Shown piece after piece: positions 37,877 to 45,956 of a DNA stretch of 64,000 nt. Below the pieces are notes generated by a model, which worked only from the letters and a program-made list of their open reading frames with translations, was not told the DNA's origin and made no database searches. A program made the position numbers and the translations under genes. Origin of the DNA: Cytophagaceae bacterium (GTDB lineage: Bacteria; Bacteroidota; Bacteroidia; Cytophagales; Flexibacteraceae); the NCBI GenBank assembly GCA_947458545.1, contig CANGYH010000001.1, positions 1,054,001-1,118,000 on the forward strand, given 5' to 3'. Within the stretch, counting starts at the first letter, position 1. The number at the start of each line of letters is the position of its first letter.

Positions 37877-39007
37877 TTAATTAGCCATCAAAACGGCAGG
37901 CTCTGCGCTTGAAGTTGCGATAGGGGCTGGCTTTAGGCTCAACTGCCGAAGAAACCGAAGGTGTGAGCTGAAAATCTGGCCAAAACGTGGCGACTGGTTG
38001 TAAACGACGCCAAACTCTGTAGCGGTCTCTTTGACGATATGAGAAAGCGCCGGATAGTGGATGTGCGAGATATTGGGGAACAGATGGTGCTCGACCTGGT
38101 AGTTGAGGCCACCGGTATAGTAATTGAGCAGGCGGTTGCCGGGGCAAAAGTTGGCCGTCGTCTCAAGCTGGTGGATCATCCAGTCTGACTCGACAATGCC
38201 ACTAGGGGCTACAAGCGGGTGGGTAGTCTCTTCTACTACATGCGCCAACTGGAAGATTACCGACATTATAAACCCTGCCACACCCTGCACCAACAAAAAG
38301 TAAAGCAGGCTGGCACCCAGCGTAAGGGTACCCGTGGCCAAAGGCCCTCCGATGAACAGCACCAAAAAGAGACCTTTGCTGAACAACAACATACCAAGCT
38401 GGCGTGCATAGGTGGTTTTCTCTTGGGCAAGCAACCCCTCGCGCTCATAGACTTTCAGGCTGGTGAAGTCTTTGACGAGCAAAGAGATTGTCATCAGCGG
38501 ATAGAGCAGCAGCGCGTACCAGTGCTGGTAGCGATGGATGGGCCTCCAAGGGGCATGAGGGCAAAAGCGGAGGTAAGAGCGCTCGCGAATGTCCTCGTCG
38601 TGGCCAAGTAGGTTTGTGTAGGTGTGGTGGGCTTTGTTGTGCTGCATCTTCCAGCTAAAGGCAGATCCGCCAAGCAGATAGATGGATGCCCCCCAACGCT
38701 CGTTTACCTTCTGGCTTGGCGAGAGGGCTCCGTGGAGGCTATCATGCATAAGGCACATCCCTACCCCAGCCAGGCCAATGCCTTGTACCACACCAAGCAA
38801 GATGATGGCCCAGCCAGGCAGCCCAGCCACTGCTAAAACAACGATAAACGGAATCAGATAGAGTGAGAGCATCACAATGCCCTTACGAACCACGGTGCCG
38901 TCGTCTTTCTGACTCAGGTTGTTTTCTTTGAAATAGGCCTTAACCCTTCCCCTCAATACAGCTGCGAAATCTGTCCGCGGGCTGGCAACGAATTTTACTG
39001 TAGGCAT
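37877..39007 (-). CDS. Membrane fatty-acid desaturase
   Basis: The 376-aa protein starts at ATG 39007. The three histidine boxes that hold the di-iron centre are all present: HDSLH (88-92), HNKAHH (123-128) and QVEHH (304-308). A glutamine in place of the first histidine in the third box is typical of front-end, delta-5/6 acyl desaturases. No cytochrome b5 domain is attached. Several hydrophobic spans place it in the inner membrane. It probably introduces double bonds in acyl chains for membrane fluidity; regiospecificity is not determinable. It is monocistronic, with its own promoter and a shared terminator. Confidence 0.9.
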   Translation of the reverse strand: MPTVKFVASPRTDFAAVLRGRVKAYFKENNLSQKDDGTVVRKGIVMLSLYLIPFIVVLAVAGLPGWAIILLGVVQGIGLAGVGMCLMHDSLHGALSPSQKVNERWGASIYLLGGSAFSWKMQHNKAHHTYTNLLGHDEDIRERSYLRFCPHAPWRPIHRYQHWYALLLYPLMTISLLVKDFTSLKVYEREGLLAQEKTTYARQLGMLLFSKGLFLVLFIGGPLATGTLTLGASLLYFLLVQGVAGFIMSVIFQLAHVVEETTHPLVAPSGIVESDWMIHQLETTANFCPGNRLLNYYTGGLNYQVEHHLFPNISHIHYPALSHIVKETATEFGVVYNQSPRFGQIFSSHLRFLRQLSLKPAPIATSSAEPAVLMAN

Positions 39008-39071
39008 AAAAATGTGTTCGCACCTCCCCTATCCGGGAAGATTTAGCTGGATGCGTACAAACAACTTACTC

Positions 39072-39105
39072 CAAAACTAACACTTTAGGTTCGGGCAGCG
39101 TCAAA
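39072..39105 (-). promoter_or_regulatory. Promoter for the desaturase gene
   Basis: On the minus strand: TTTG (39105-39102), 22-bp spacer, TAGTTTTG (39079-39072). The spacer is one base longer than usual. Predicted leader about 60 nt. Confidence 0.45.
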
Positions 39106-39210
39106 AGTTAAAGCCAGCAGGCTGAAATAGCCTAACATATTTAGGTCTTTAAACCCCCTCTAGTGTCCCCATAGCCTAATCCATACGAAGATCTCCTCAG
39201 GCCAAAAACG

Positions 39211-39240
39211 AAAAAAGCCGCTGATTATCAGCGGCTTTTT
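39211..39240 (-). terminator. Terminator after tRNA-fMet
   Basis: AAAAAAGCCGCTGA-TTA-TCAGCGGCTTTTT: a long perfect stem with a 3-nt loop, just past the 3' end of the minus-strand tRNA. Confidence 0.85.
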
Positions 39241-39244
39241 CTAG

Positions 39245-39317
<73 letters not shown>

Positions 39318-39355
39318 GTGTAACCTTGCCAGCAATCTCTCGCTGAAAAGGACTG

Positions 39356-39386
39356 CAAATATAGAGGCTCGACAAGCCATTACAAG
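39356..39386 (-). promoter_or_regulatory. Promoter for tRNA-fMet
   Basis: On the minus strand: CTTG (39386-39383), 19-bp spacer, TATATTTG (39363-39356), followed by CAGTCCTTTT. It shares TTTGCAGTCCTTTT with the tRNA-Trp promoter. Confidence 0.65.
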
Positions 39387-39437
39387 TTTACGCGAGCAGA
39401 AATTTTTAGTTCAGTCTAAAATTCGCACGAGCTGGCG

Positions 39438-39445
39438 CACCTTTG
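39438..39445 (+). promoter_or_regulatory. -7 box 4 nt before the mazG start codon
   Basis: CACCTTTG differs from TAnnTTTG at one base. Four bases separate it from ATG 39450, so the transcript would start at or next to the start codon. No -33 TTG was found. Confidence 0.4.
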
Positions 39446-39449
39446 TGGA

Positions 39450-40268
39450 ATGTCCACCCAGCCTATCACCTTGTTGGCCAATACTGATGACACTGGCCGG
39501 CAGGCCAAGCTAGAGGCCTTCGACCGATTGCTGACCATCATGGATGAGCTGCGGACCCGCTGCCCATGGGACATGAAACAAACCTGGGAAAGCCTGCGAC
39601 ACCTAACCGTGGAAGAGACCTACGAGCTAGGCGAGGCCATTTTAGATAATGATGCCCAAGAGGTGAAAAAGGAGGCGGGCGACCTCATGCTACACTTGGT
39701 CTTTTATGCGCGCATTGCTTCTGAGCAGGGCCTTTGGGACGTGCAAGACATGATCCATAGCCTGTGCGATAAACTGGTGGCGCGCCACCCGCACATTTAC
39801 GGCGATGTGCAGGTAGCCGACGAGGCTGAGGTTAAGCGCAACTGGGAGGCGCTTAAAAAGCAAGAAGGCCGCCAGAGCGTATTGGGTGGTGTACCGAAAA
39901 CATTGCCTGCCTTGGTGAAAGCCATGCGCATCCAAGAGAAAGCCCGGGGCGCCGGCTTCGATTGGGATGAGCCGGCACAGGTTTGGGCCAAGGTGCAAGA
40001 AGAATTGGCCGAGTTGGAACAAGCCCAACAGAACCAAGACGCCAATGCCGTGGCTGCCGAATTTGGCGATTTGCTGTTTAGCCTTGTCAACTATGCCAGG
40101 TTTATAGGCGTAAACCCAGAAGAAGCCCTGGAGCGCACCAACCGCAAGTTTATAGCGCGCTTTACCCACCTAGAGCAGCGGGCAGAAGAAGAAGGCCAAA
40201 CCTTGGCCCAGATGACCCTGGCACAGATGGATGTGTATTGGAACGAGGCCAAAGCCTTGGGGAAGTAA
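39450..40268 (+). CDS. mazG: Nucleoside triphosphate pyrophosphohydrolase MazG
   Basis: The 272-aa protein starts at ATG 39450. The signature CPWDMKQTWESLRHLTVEE, seen here in pieces, begins near residue 38 and is followed by EEVKKEAGDLMLH-type metal-binding residues. A second MazG-like half has GDLLFSLVNYARF. Two tandem MazG domains match the housekeeping enzyme, which hydrolyses NTPs and dNTPs to the monophosphate and lowers (p)ppGpp. It is cytoplasmic and stands alone between the tRNA and lptD. The -7 box lies 4 nt from the start, which suggests a leaderless message. Confidence 0.95.
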   Translation: MSTQPITLLANTDDTGRQAKLEAFDRLLTIMDELRTRCPWDMKQTWESLRHLTVEETYELGEAILDNDAQEVKKEAGDLMLHLVFYARIASEQGLWDVQDMIHSLCDKLVARHPHIYGDVQVADEAEVKRNWEALKKQEGRQSVLGGVPKTLPALVKAMRIQEKARGAGFDWDEPAQVWAKVQEELAELEQAQQNQDANAVAAEFGDLLFSLVNYARFIGVNPEEALERTNRKFIARFTHLEQRAEEEGQTLAQMTLAQMDVYWNEAKALGK

Positions 40269-40349
40269 AGCGACGCATCTTGGTTAAAGTTGCCTAAGGC
40301 AAAGGGCGCTCAAAGTGCTGGCCGGCATAGCCACCCGCCATGTAAAAGT

Positions 40350-40357
40350 TACCTTTG
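40350..40357 (+). promoter_or_regulatory. -7 box for the lptD gene
   Basis: TACCTTTG, followed by CA as in most boxes here. Predicted leader about 50 nt. No clear -33 element. Confidence 0.45.
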
Positions 40358-40409
40358 CATGCCCTAGGTGTGGCGTATTGCCTGCGCCAGGGTTTGCTAA
40401 AACCAATAT

Positions 40410-43235
40410 ATGCCCTGCCCCTTTGCCAAGCCGGTTATCGTCCTACTTTGGGCGTGGTTGGTTGTGGGGAGCCCTTTGCAGGTTTGGGCGCAGCAAAAAA
40501 AGAGTACGCCGAAAAGCTCTAAAGGCAATGCCAGGCGCACCCCACGCCCTGCTGCAAAAACCAAGCGCGCGGTACAGCCTGGCACCTTACCAAAACAAGC
40601 CAACGCAGATACAGTGCAGGCTGTATCTGCAAGCAGCCTGGCTTTGGTTGCCGAGCGGGATACCAGCCGAGGCCCAGATTCCGTCAAGGTTAGCAACGAC
40701 CTTACCAGTACCGTAGTTTACTCGGCCAACGACTCTATCGTTTTCCAAGCCAAAACGCGGGTAGCCAGGCTCTATGGGGCGGCAGACATCACCTACGGCG
40801 ACATCAACCTGAAGGCTGACCAGGTGCAGGTAAACTACCAGACCTCAATCGTAGATGCCAATGGCGTAAAAGACTCTACCGGCAGGGCTAAGGGTACACC
40901 CATCTTCACCCAGGGGGCTGAAAAGTATCAGGCCGAGCGGATGCGCTATAACTTTAAGACGCGCAAGGGCCTAATTCGCCAGGTTGTAACCCAACAAGGC
41001 GAAGGTTACCTGCACGGCGAAGCTGTAAAGCGTGAGAGCGAGACGGCCTTTTTTGTGCGTAACGCAGAGTACACCACCTGCAACCTGGCCCACCCCCACT
41101 TCTACATCAAAAGCTACAAGATGAAGATGATCCCGAACGAGAAGCTGGTGTCGGGGCCGTTTTTGCTGCACGTGGGCGACGTGCCTACGCCACTGGGTTT
41201 TGTGTTTGGGTTCTTTCCTATACCGAAGTACAAGAGCTCGGGCATTTTGATACCGACATACGGCGAGAGCGGCCCTTTGGGCTTCTTTTTGCGCAATGGA
41301 GGGTTCTACTTCGCCCTGTCAGACTATTTTGATCTTAAGCTGCTGGGCGAGATTTACTCGCTGGGGGGCTGGGGGCTAACGCCGCAAAGCACATACCGCA
41401 AGCGCTATAAGTATGACGGCAACATAAGTCTGCGTTACAACAACCGATCGGTGCTGAACAGCAACACGGGCGAGCGTATCAACTGTGCCTCGCAGGAGTT
41501 CTGGATAAACTGGACGCATACACCTGCGGCGCGTGGTAACAGCCGTTTTTCTGCATCCGTTAGCGCGGGTACGGCGCGCTCGCAGCAGTTGTTCAATTTC
41601 AGCCAGAACGCGCTTTTCCAGACGACCTACACCAGCAACGTCAACTACAGCACAAGCTTCCCCGGTACGCCCTTTGCTTTTAGCGTGGCGGGGCGCTTCA
41701 ACCAAAATGTGCGTACGCAAGACTTCTCGCTAGAGCTGCCTACCGTAGCCCTTACGATGAATAGGATCTTCCCTTTTAAGCGTGCAGGCTCTACCAAGAG
41801 CAACATCCTCACCAACCTAAACGTAGCCTACAACCTAACAGGCCAAAGCACGATCAACAGCACACGTGTCAGCCCGCTGGGTTCCAACATCCAGGGGATA
41901 CGCTTGCTGGGGCAAACAGAACTGCCCATTGACCCTGTGTCGCAACAGGCCATCACCAACTACCGCATCAATACGGGTACACTGCCTACGCTGCTTCGCA
42001 ATGCACGCATCGGCATCCAGCACCAAATTCCCATCTCTACCACGGCACGGGTGTTCAGGTATTTCAACGTCTCGCCTAGCCTAAACTACCGCGAGATCTG
42101 GTATCCGGGCCGCCTGCGATACACCTATACCGAGCAAGGCAATGGCCTGCGGGTAGATACGGTGCGGGGCTTCAACCGCTTTTACGACTTTTCTGCCAGT
42201 GTAAACCTCACCACGCAGATTTATGGTACTTTCTTTGTCCGCAGAGGCAAGCTAGAAGCCATCAGGCACCGGCTTACCCCCAACATAGGCCTGGCTTACC
42301 GGCCAGACTTTGGCGGGCCAGGCTTTGGGTTCTTTCAGCGGACGGTGGTAGATAGCGGACGCCGGACGGTGGACTTAAACCCCTTCACAGGTTTTTTATA
42401 TGGCGGTCCCACTACGGGCGGGCGCCAAGGGGCCATCACCTTCGGGCTGACCAACGTACTGGAGGCCAAGCTGCGCAAGGTATCTGACTCGGGCAAAACG
42501 ACTTACAAGAAGCGCAACCTGATCGAGAATTTATCCATTGGGGGCAGCTACAATGCAATTGCGGATAGCTTCAGACTATCAACCATAAACGTGGCACTCA
42601 ATACACGCCTGTTCGACAAAATCAACATTGCCTCGGTGGCGGTGCTAGATCCTTACAGCTACGAAAATGTGGGCCCCGCGCAAGACGAAAGTCTGCGCCG
42701 TATGGCCCGCAGAAGGGCTTATGCCTGGCAAGCGGGCCAAGGCATTGGCAGGCTTGCTGCCCTCAACACCAGCATTGGTTTTAACCTGAACCCTGCCGCA
42801 GGCAAAACCCGCAAGCCAGTAGCCAGAGAAAACCTGACCGAGGCCGAGGAGCGAGAGTTGAGCTTTATCTATGCCAACCCACAACTGTTTGTAGATTTCA
42901 ACATCCCCTGGACGCTGAACGTGCAATACAACAACACGCTGACCTACCAGACGTCGGGCAGCCGCACCTACCAGTTTAACCAGTTTGTGCGCACCAGCGG
43001 AGATGTAAGCATCAGCCCGAAATGGAAGGTGGGTTTCGATGCGCCCTTCGACATAAAATCGCGTCGGTTTGCCTCTACGGGCCTCAACATCTACCGAGAC
43101 CTGCATTGTTGGGAGATGCGCATGGGCGTGTTTGTGGGAGGAACACGGCCGATGTACAACTTCGACATCAACGTCAAAGCAAGCATCTTGCAAGACCTTA
43201 AGCTGAGCAAACGCAACAGCTTCTACGATAGATAA
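40410..43235 (+). CDS. lptD: LPS-assembly outer-membrane protein LptD, Bacteroidota type
   Basis: The 941-aa protein starts at ATG 40410 with a signal peptide (AWLVVGSPLQVWAQ). A basic, low-complexity linker rich in K, R and P follows. An OstA/LptA-like beta-jellyroll runs about 95-240 (VYSANDSIVFQAKTRVARLYG, cited in pieces). The rest is a large beta-barrel with alternating aromatic strands and PFLLHVGDVPTPLGFVFGFFP-type loops, closing at LQDLKLSKRNSFYDR. LptD forms the outer-membrane pore that inserts lipopolysaccharide. The partner lipoprotein LptE was not seen. The presence of LptD argues for a classical diderm envelope. The LysM gene follows after 37 nt. Confidence 0.88.
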   Translation: MPCPFAKPVIVLLWAWLVVGSPLQVWAQQKKSTPKSSKGNARRTPRPAAKTKRAVQPGTLPKQANADTVQAVSASSLALVAERDTSRGPDSVKVSNDLTSTVVYSANDSIVFQAKTRVARLYGAADITYGDINLKADQVQVNYQTSIVDANGVKDSTGRAKGTPIFTQGAEKYQAERMRYNFKTRKGLIRQVVTQQGEGYLHGEAVKRESETAFFVRNAEYTTCNLAHPHFYIKSYKMKMIPNEKLVSGPFLLHVGDVPTPLGFVFGFFPIPKYKSSGILIPTYGESGPLGFFLRNGGFYFALSDYFDLKLLGEIYSLGGWGLTPQSTYRKRYKYDGNISLRYNNRSVLNSNTGERINCASQEFWINWTHTPAARGNSRFSASVSAGTARSQQLFNFSQNALFQTTYTSNVNYSTSFPGTPFAFSVAGRFNQNVRTQDFSLELPTVALTMNRIFPFKRAGSTKSNILTNLNVAYNLTGQSTINSTRVSPLGSNIQGIRLLGQTELPIDPVSQQAITNYRINTGTLPTLLRNARIGIQHQIPISTTARVFRYFNVSPSLNYREIWYPGRLRYTYTEQGNGLRVDTVRGFNRFYDFSASVNLTTQIYGTFFVRRGKLEAIRHRLTPNIGLAYRPDFGGPGFGFFQRTVVDSGRRTVDLNPFTGFLYGGPTTGGRQGAITFGLTNVLEAKLRKVSDSGKTTYKKRNLIENLSIGGSYNAIADSFRLSTINVALNTRLFDKINIASVAVLDPYSYENVGPAQDESLRRMARRRAYAWQAGQGIGRLAALNTSIGFNLNPAAGKTRKPVARENLTEAEERELSFIYANPQLFVDFNIPWTLNVQYNNTLTYQTSGSRTYQFNQFVRTSGDVSISPKWKVGFDAPFDIKSRRFASTGLNIYRDLHCWEMRMGVFVGGTRPMYNFDINVKASILQDLKLSKRNSFYDR

Positions 43236-43260
43236 GCCTAAGGCCAAGCTGGCTAAGGGC

Positions 43261-43268
43261 CATATTTG
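43261..43268 (+). promoter_or_regulatory. -7 box 4 nt before the LysM gene
   Basis: CATATTTG, then CAGC, then GTG 43273: the same 4-nt spacing as at mazG and the SpmAB gene. No -33 TTG. Confidence 0.35.
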
Positions 43269-43272
43269 CAGC

Positions 43273-43989
43273 GTGAATCAGCCTTCGTACAGTTCGGGCG
43301 GCCGTGGTGGCCAGGGGGGCAACCCTAATGTCTTCTTCGTCTTTCTGGCCGTAATGATTTTGCTGCTGGCCCTGGTGACCTATGTATGGACGAAAGATCC
43401 CATACAAGGCTCGCTATTGGCCCAGTTGCCTGCACAGGCCACTTCTGTAGGGGCGGCATCTTTGGCACCGACAGAGGCAGCCCAGGCCATAAAGACCAAC
43501 CCCGAAGGCGAGGCCTTACTAGATGAAGTGCTGGCTAAGCCGTTAGAAACCAAAGAGGCAGTTACCACTTCAGACTCCGTCCAAAAGCCGGCAGACCAGC
43601 AACTGGTGCCTGCCGATGCTGCACCAAGTGGAGACAGCGCCGCCGCTATGCCCAAAGACGATGCTGGCACTAAGGTAAAAAGCCAACTGAGCGGCTCTGC
43701 CGAATACACATACAACGTAAAGCCAGGCGAAACCCTCTATGGGATTGCCAGCAGGTTTAAGGTACCTGCCGCCACCCTGCGCGAGCTAAATTCGTTGGCC
43801 GATAATAACGTGCAGGCGGGCCAGGCGCTGCGGGTGCGCATCCAGGGCATACACAAGGTAGGGCCCTCTGAAGGCCTGGCTGCTATTGCACGCACTTATG
43901 GTATTACCGTCGCAGAGTTACGCAAGGCCAACGGCCTGGCCACCGACCAGCTACAACTGGGGCAAGAGCTGGTGGTACCCGTTAAATAA
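43273..43989 (+). CDS. Membrane-anchored protein with two LysM domains
   Basis: The 238-aa reading starts at GTG 43273. A short cytoplasmic, glycine-rich start is followed by one transmembrane helix (VFFVFLAVMILLLALVTYVW, about 18-37), then a low-complexity acidic linker to about residue 135. Two LysM domains close the protein: YNVKPGETLYGIASRFKV and a less conserved second copy with GLAAIARTYGITVAELRKANGL. LysM binds N-acetylglucosamine in peptidoglycan, so the protein probably tethers the inner membrane to the wall. There is no catalytic domain. The substrate or partner is not known. Confidence 0.85.
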   Translation: MNQPSYSSGGRGGQGGNPNVFFVFLAVMILLLALVTYVWTKDPIQGSLLAQLPAQATSVGAASLAPTEAAQAIKTNPEGEALLDEVLAKPLETKEAVTTSDSVQKPADQQLVPADAAPSGDSAAAMPKDDAGTKVKSQLSGSAEYTYNVKPGETLYGIASRFKVPAATLRELNSLADNNVQAGQALRVRIQGIHKVGPSEGLAAIARTYGITVAELRKANGLATDQLQLGQELVVPVK

Positions 43990-44037
43990 TGCCAGGCATA
44001 GTGCCCGTTCTAGACCTTTTAATACCGTTATAGAGCT

Positions 44038-44634
44038 TTGTTTTTAGAGCCGCGTCAGTTAGGGTTTGGCAATACCGGCCCCGGTACGGGCTGGGTAGAG
44101 GTGATTTGCGGCAGCATGTTTAGCGGCAAGACCGAGGAACTGCTAAGGCGGCTGCGCCGCGCGCAGATTGCACACCAGCGGGTAGAGCTTTTTAAGCCTG
44201 CCTTCGACAATAGATACCACACTACCGACGTAGTAAGCCACAACAGGCAAAGCAGAGGCGGGCGGGCCGTAGAATCTGCTACAGACATCTTAGCCGCAGC
44301 CACCAACTGCGAGGTGGTGGGCATTGACGAAGCCCAATTTTTTGACGAGGATTTGCCCGAGGTGGTGCGAGAGCTGGCCAACAGTGGCAAGCGCGTGGTG
44401 ATTGCAGGCCTGGATATGGACTCTGACGGACGCCCCTTCGGCCCTATGCCGCTGCTTATGGCAGAAGCAGAGTTTGTGACCAAGGTAAACGCCATCTGCA
44501 TGCAATGCGGGGCCACGGCGGCCTATAGCTTCCGTACCAGCGCAGAAGAAGGCCAAAAGGTATTGGGCGAGGCCGACAAGTACGAAGCCCGCTGCCGCAA
44601 GTGCTTTCTAGCCGGGATGCGCAGCCGCAGCTGA
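44038..44634 (+). CDS. tdk: Thymidine kinase
   Basis: The 198-aa reading starts at TTG 44038, giving MFLEP, the usual start of Bacteroidota homologues. Walker A is GSMFSGKT (25-32). The catalytic glutamate is in IDEAQFF (Glu98). The zinc site is formed by CMQC (154-157) and CRKC (186-189). It phosphorylates thymidine with ATP in the salvage pathway and is a type II, tetrameric-class enzyme. It is convergent with the SpmAB gene, 16 nt apart, with no clear terminator between them. Confidence 0.95.
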   Translation: MFLEPRQLGFGNTGPGTGWVEVICGSMFSGKTEELLRRLRRAQIAHQRVELFKPAFDNRYHTTDVVSHNRQSRGGRAVESATDILAAATNCEVVGIDEAQFFDEDLPEVVRELANSGKRVVIAGLDMDSDGRPFGPMPLLMAEAEFVTKVNAICMQCGATAAYSFRTSAEEGQKVLGEADKYEARCRKCFLAGMRSRS

Positions 44635-44650
44635 TTACCCAGCCTAGGTG

Positions 44651-45889
44651 CTACCCTTGCGCAAAAAAGATGTAGCCCAGCAGTATGGCAGCCAACACAC
44701 CGATGGCATCTACCACTAACCCCACGGCCAGGCTGTAACGCGTATGCCGTACCCCGACTGAGCCATAGTATAGGGCCAGCACGTAGAGCGTAGTCTCTGT
44801 AGAGCCTTGAACGGTAGACACGAGCCTACCCACAAAACTGTCTGCCCCGTAGAGTTTCATGGTCTCGAGCATGAGGCCGCGTGCGCCAGAGCCTGAGAGG
44901 GGCTTCATCAGCGCTGTAGGTAAGGCGGGCACAAATGCAGTATCCCAGCCGAGGCCAGCTATGGCGGAAGAAAGGATGGCCAGGGCATAGTCTAGCACGC
45001 CCGTGCTGCGGACGGCGGCAATGGCGCAAAGCATGGCAATCAGGTAGGGGATGATCCGTATGCCTGTCTCGAAGCCCCCCTTGGCGCCTTCTATAAAATG
45101 GTCGTACACGTTGAGGCGCTTGCGTGCTCCGGCAGCCAAAAATAGGACGATGACGCCCACCATCAAAAAGTTACCTGCAAAAAGGGAGTAGCGGCCCAGC
45201 AAAGCTTGGTCGGCCCGCATTGCCTGCCAGACAACAAAGCCGATGCCACCCAATACAGCAAACAGCGGCAGCAGCAGGGCCGGTTGCCACACCCTTATCC
45301 GCTGGAGGCCTGCCGTAATAAGCACCCCTGCCAGTGCCGAAATCAGGGTTCCGATTACGGAAGGCAAAAACACATCGGCTGGGTTTGCTGCCCCCAACTG
45401 GGCCCTGTACACCATAACCGATACCGGAATGAGCGTAACGCCGGCAGAGTTGAGAATGGTGAACATGAGCTGGGCATTGGTGGCCCTGTCGGGCTCGGGG
45501 TTGAGCTCTTGCAGGCTTTGCATGGCTTTGAGGCCAAGCGGAGTGGCGGCAGAGTCTAGCCCAAGCATGTTGGCGCTCAAGTTCATGACCATGGCCCCCA
45601 GGGCCGGATGCCCGGCAGGCACGCCCGGAAACAACCTTGTTAGCACTGGCGAGAGTAGCCTGGCCAACCGCTCAATCAGGCCAGCAGCCTCGCCGATGCG
45701 CATCATGCCCAACCAAAAAGCCATCACCCCGACAAGGCCGATGGAAAGCTCGACTCCCGTTTTGGCGGCATCAAGCATCGAAGTACCCAGGCTTGCAAAG
45801 ACTTCTAGCTGGCCTCGCCCGAACGCTTTGTAGCAGGCCGCCAAAAAACCAAGACCAAACAAAGAGAGCCAGATGCGGGCCAGAGCCAT
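44651..45889 (-). CDS. Fused SpmA/SpmB (nucleoside recognition) membrane protein
   Basis: The 412-aa reading from ATG 45889 (MALARIW) matches the conserved start of SpmA; the open frame extends 31 residues further but without family character. The N-terminal half has the SpmA pattern GVELSIGLVGVMAFWLGMMRIGEAAG and NMLGLDSAATPLGLKAMQ, cited in pieces. The C-terminal half is SpmB-like with ALPTALMKPLSGSGARG and VQGSTETTLYVLALYYGSVG. In Bacillus these are two proteins needed for spore-core dehydration; here they are one chain in a non-sporulating diderm. About ten hydrophobic segments indicate an inner-membrane protein, perhaps a transporter. The gene diverges from prfB by 67 nt. Confidence 0.9.
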   Translation of the reverse strand: MALARIWLSLFGLGFLAACYKAFGRGQLEVFASLGTSMLDAAKTGVELSIGLVGVMAFWLGMMRIGEAAGLIERLARLLSPVLTRLFPGVPAGHPALGAMVMNLSANMLGLDSAATPLGLKAMQSLQELNPEPDRATNAQLMFTILNSAGVTLIPVSVMVYRAQLGAANPADVFLPSVIGTLISALAGVLITAGLQRIRVWQPALLLPLFAVLGGIGFVVWQAMRADQALLGRYSLFAGNFLMVGVIVLFLAAGARKRLNVYDHFIEGAKGGFETGIRIIPYLIAMLCAIAAVRSTGVLDYALAILSSAIAGLGWDTAFVPALPTALMKPLSGSGARGLMLETMKLYGADSFVGRLVSTVQGSTETTLYVLALYYGSVGVRHTRYSLAVGLVVDAIGVLAAILLGYIFFAQG

Positions 45890-45893
45890 TTGA

Positions 45894-45901
45894 CAAAGGT
45901 G
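45894..45901 (-). promoter_or_regulatory. -7 box 4 nt before the SpmAB start codon
   Basis: On the minus strand CACCTTTG, then TCAA, then ATG 45889. The start is fixed by family conservation, so this is the strongest of the leaderless candidates. No -33 TTG. Confidence 0.45.
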
Positions 45902-45941
45902 GGGCCAGAGATGCACACATCTGTAACCCTGAGCAAGGGCG

Positions 45942-45949
45942 TACCTTTG
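45942..45949 (+). promoter_or_regulatory. -7 box for prfB
   Basis: TACCTTTG ends 7 nt before ATG 45957, giving a leader of only a few bases. Confidence 0.45.
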
Positions 45950-45956
45950 CCGACCT

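Noticed and set aside
43235-43272. Terminator between lptD and the LysM gene
   Set aside because: A short inverted repeat is present but no T tract follows.
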